Below, one piece after another: positions 12,613-13,375 of a DNA stretch of 13,375 nucleotides. Under the pieces are notes generated by a model. It ran no database searches. It had not been told where the DNA came from and worked only from the letters and a program-made list of their open reading frames with translations. Each line of letters opens with the position of its first letter. Within the stretch, counting starts at the first letter, position 1. The translations under genes were made by a program, and so were the position numbers. The DNA is from an uncultured Christensenella sp. (GTDB lineage Bacteria; Bacillota; Clostridia; Christensenellales; Borkfalkiaceae): positions 26,660 to 40,034 of the forward strand of contig CAJUET010000003.1 of the NCBI GenBank assembly GCA_910585595.1. The letters run 5' to 3'.

Positions 12613-13375
12613 TAGCCCTTATATCCCCAAATCGCTTTGAAGTGACCGCCGAACGTGCCTTTGCCCTTCTTGTTCCAGTTCTTATCCCAGCTTTTCGGTT
12701 CCTTAGCCGCAGTGCAGTTGATCACGAGAATATCGCTGCAATCGAGGAACACTTCTTTATCCATTTCCGTTACGCTTTCGGGAATGAACACCACTCTCAA
12801 AGAGGGACAGCTTGCAAATGCGTGCTCGCCGATGTGTTTTACGCTGTCGGGAATCGTTACGTTCGAGATGTGTTTGCTTCCCTCGAAAGCGCCTTCCTTA
12901 ATAGAAGTTACAGAGACGGGAATTACAACGCGGCTCGTTGACCCCATGTATTTGACCACTTCGCCGTTCACGATTTCAAATTCCTTCTGCGGCTCGTGAC
13001 CGTCGTCCTTCCTCTCTTCGGGATTCGTTCCGCCGGGAGGCGTAGCAAAACCGTTCATAGGCGGTTGACCGTTCGGCTGAGCACTGGGTGCGGCAAAACC
13101 GTTCATAGGCGGCTGACTTCCGGGTGCGGCAAAGCCGGGCATGGAAGGCTGAGCGCCGGGCGCGGCGAATCCGGGCATGGGCGGCTGACCGTTCGGCTGG
13201 GCGCCGGGTGCGGCAAAACCGTTCATGGGCGGTTGCCCCATGGGAGGCGCAAAGCCGTTCATAGGCGGCTGACCGGGCATAGGCTGACCCATGGGGGGCT
13301 GACCCATAGGAGAGGCAAAACCGTTCATAGGCGGCTGACCGGGCATAGGCTGACCCATGGGGGGCTGACCCATAG
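12612..13375 (-). CDS. Pro/Met/Gln-rich repeat protein with BspA-type leucine-rich repeats, 5' end outside window
   Basis: Only the C-terminal 254 codons or so are present; the frame is open to the window edge, so the true start is unknown. The first ~112 residues are low-complexity repeats built from GQPPM, NGFA and APGAQP units, including a 22-residue period. Then comes a charged linker (EERKDDGHEPQKE) and LRR_5/BspA-type repeats in about 142-225: VVIPVSVTSIKEGAFEGS, VTIPDSVKHIGEHAF, VFIPESVTEMDKEVF. The tail is FGGHFKAIWGYKG. Such repeats are common in surface or zinc-ribbon proteins of gut Clostridia; the missing N-terminus would tell which. Its TAA overlaps the pyrD ATG (TAATG), so it seems to be in the pyrD-pyrE operon. 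No role in pyrimidine synthesis is evident. Confidence 0.85.
   Translation of the reverse strand, partial: MGQPPMGQPMPGQPPMNGFASPMGQPPMGQPMPGQPPMNGFAPPMGQPPMNGFAAPGAQPNGQPPMPGFAAPGAQPSMPGFAAPGSQPPMNGFAAPSAQPNGQPPMNGFATPPGGTNPEERKDDGHEPQKEFEIVNGEVVKYMGSTSRVVIPVSVTSIKEGAFEGSKHISNVTIPDSVKHIGEHAFASCPSLRVVFIPESVTEMDKEVFLDCSDILVINCTAAKEPKSWDKNWNKKGKGTFGGHFKAIWGYKG
13032..13375 (-). repeat. tandem coding repeats, including a 66-bp near-perfect unit
   Basis: Bases 13261-13309 and 13327-13375 are identical over 49 bp with a 66-bp period (22 codons). The array runs out of the window. Towards 13032 the units are shorter and more diverged (NGFAAPGAQPN, PGFAAPGAQPS, NGFAAPSAQPN). The period is a multiple of three, so copy-number change keeps the frame. 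Confidence 0.85.

Overview
This window looks like a chromosomal piece of an endospore-forming, monoderm Clostridia-like bacterium of intermediate GC content. It holds a complete gerA/gerB/gerC-type germinant receptor operon, spoIIE, a Firmicutes-style prmA-rsmE-mtaB cluster, a class 1B pyrD with pyrE, and a short Gram-positive-type lipoprotein. Placement below class cannot be made by eye; an uncultured gut lineage near Christensenellales is only a guess. No insertion sequence, phage gene, CRISPR array, tRNA or rRNA was seen.

Layout. (1) 1-2924, minus strand: prmA, rsmE and mtaB form a tight operon with two 4-base ATGA overlaps. It is driven by a perfect-consensus promoter so close to the prmA start that the mRNA is probably leaderless. 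(2) 2986-3417: a candidate ~150-nt non-coding RNA on the minus strand with its own perfect promoter and intrinsic terminator. It is divergent from a 70-residue XRE-type repressor, and two identical 11-bp palindromes lie in the shared control region. (3) 3464-7200, plus strand: a germinant receptor operon with overlapping genes, preceded by a sigma-G-like promoter; its C subunit lacks the usual lipid-anchoring cysteine. (4) 7229-7643: a second candidate RNA gene of ~380 nt with a strong promoter and terminator, carrying internal repeats that each contain a Shine-Dalgarno-ATG unit and very short reading frames. (5) 7699-8502, minus strand: a secreted lipoprotein of unknown function whose promoter spacer contains a run of nine G, a possible phase-variation switch. 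(6) 8662-10947, plus strand: spoIIE. (7) 11039-13375, minus strand: a partial gene for a Pro/Met/Gln-rich repeat plus leucine-rich-repeat protein, then pyrD and pyrE.

How the parts relate. Region 1 is ribosome, tRNA and rRNA modification housekeeping. Regions 3 and 6 are sporulation and germination. Region 7 is pyrimidine synthesis, coupled unexpectedly to a repeat protein. The most unusual material is non-coding: the repressor-RNA pair in region 2, the repeat-bearing RNA in region 4, and the poly-G promoter in region 5. All functional statements are from reading the sequence; no database search was possible.
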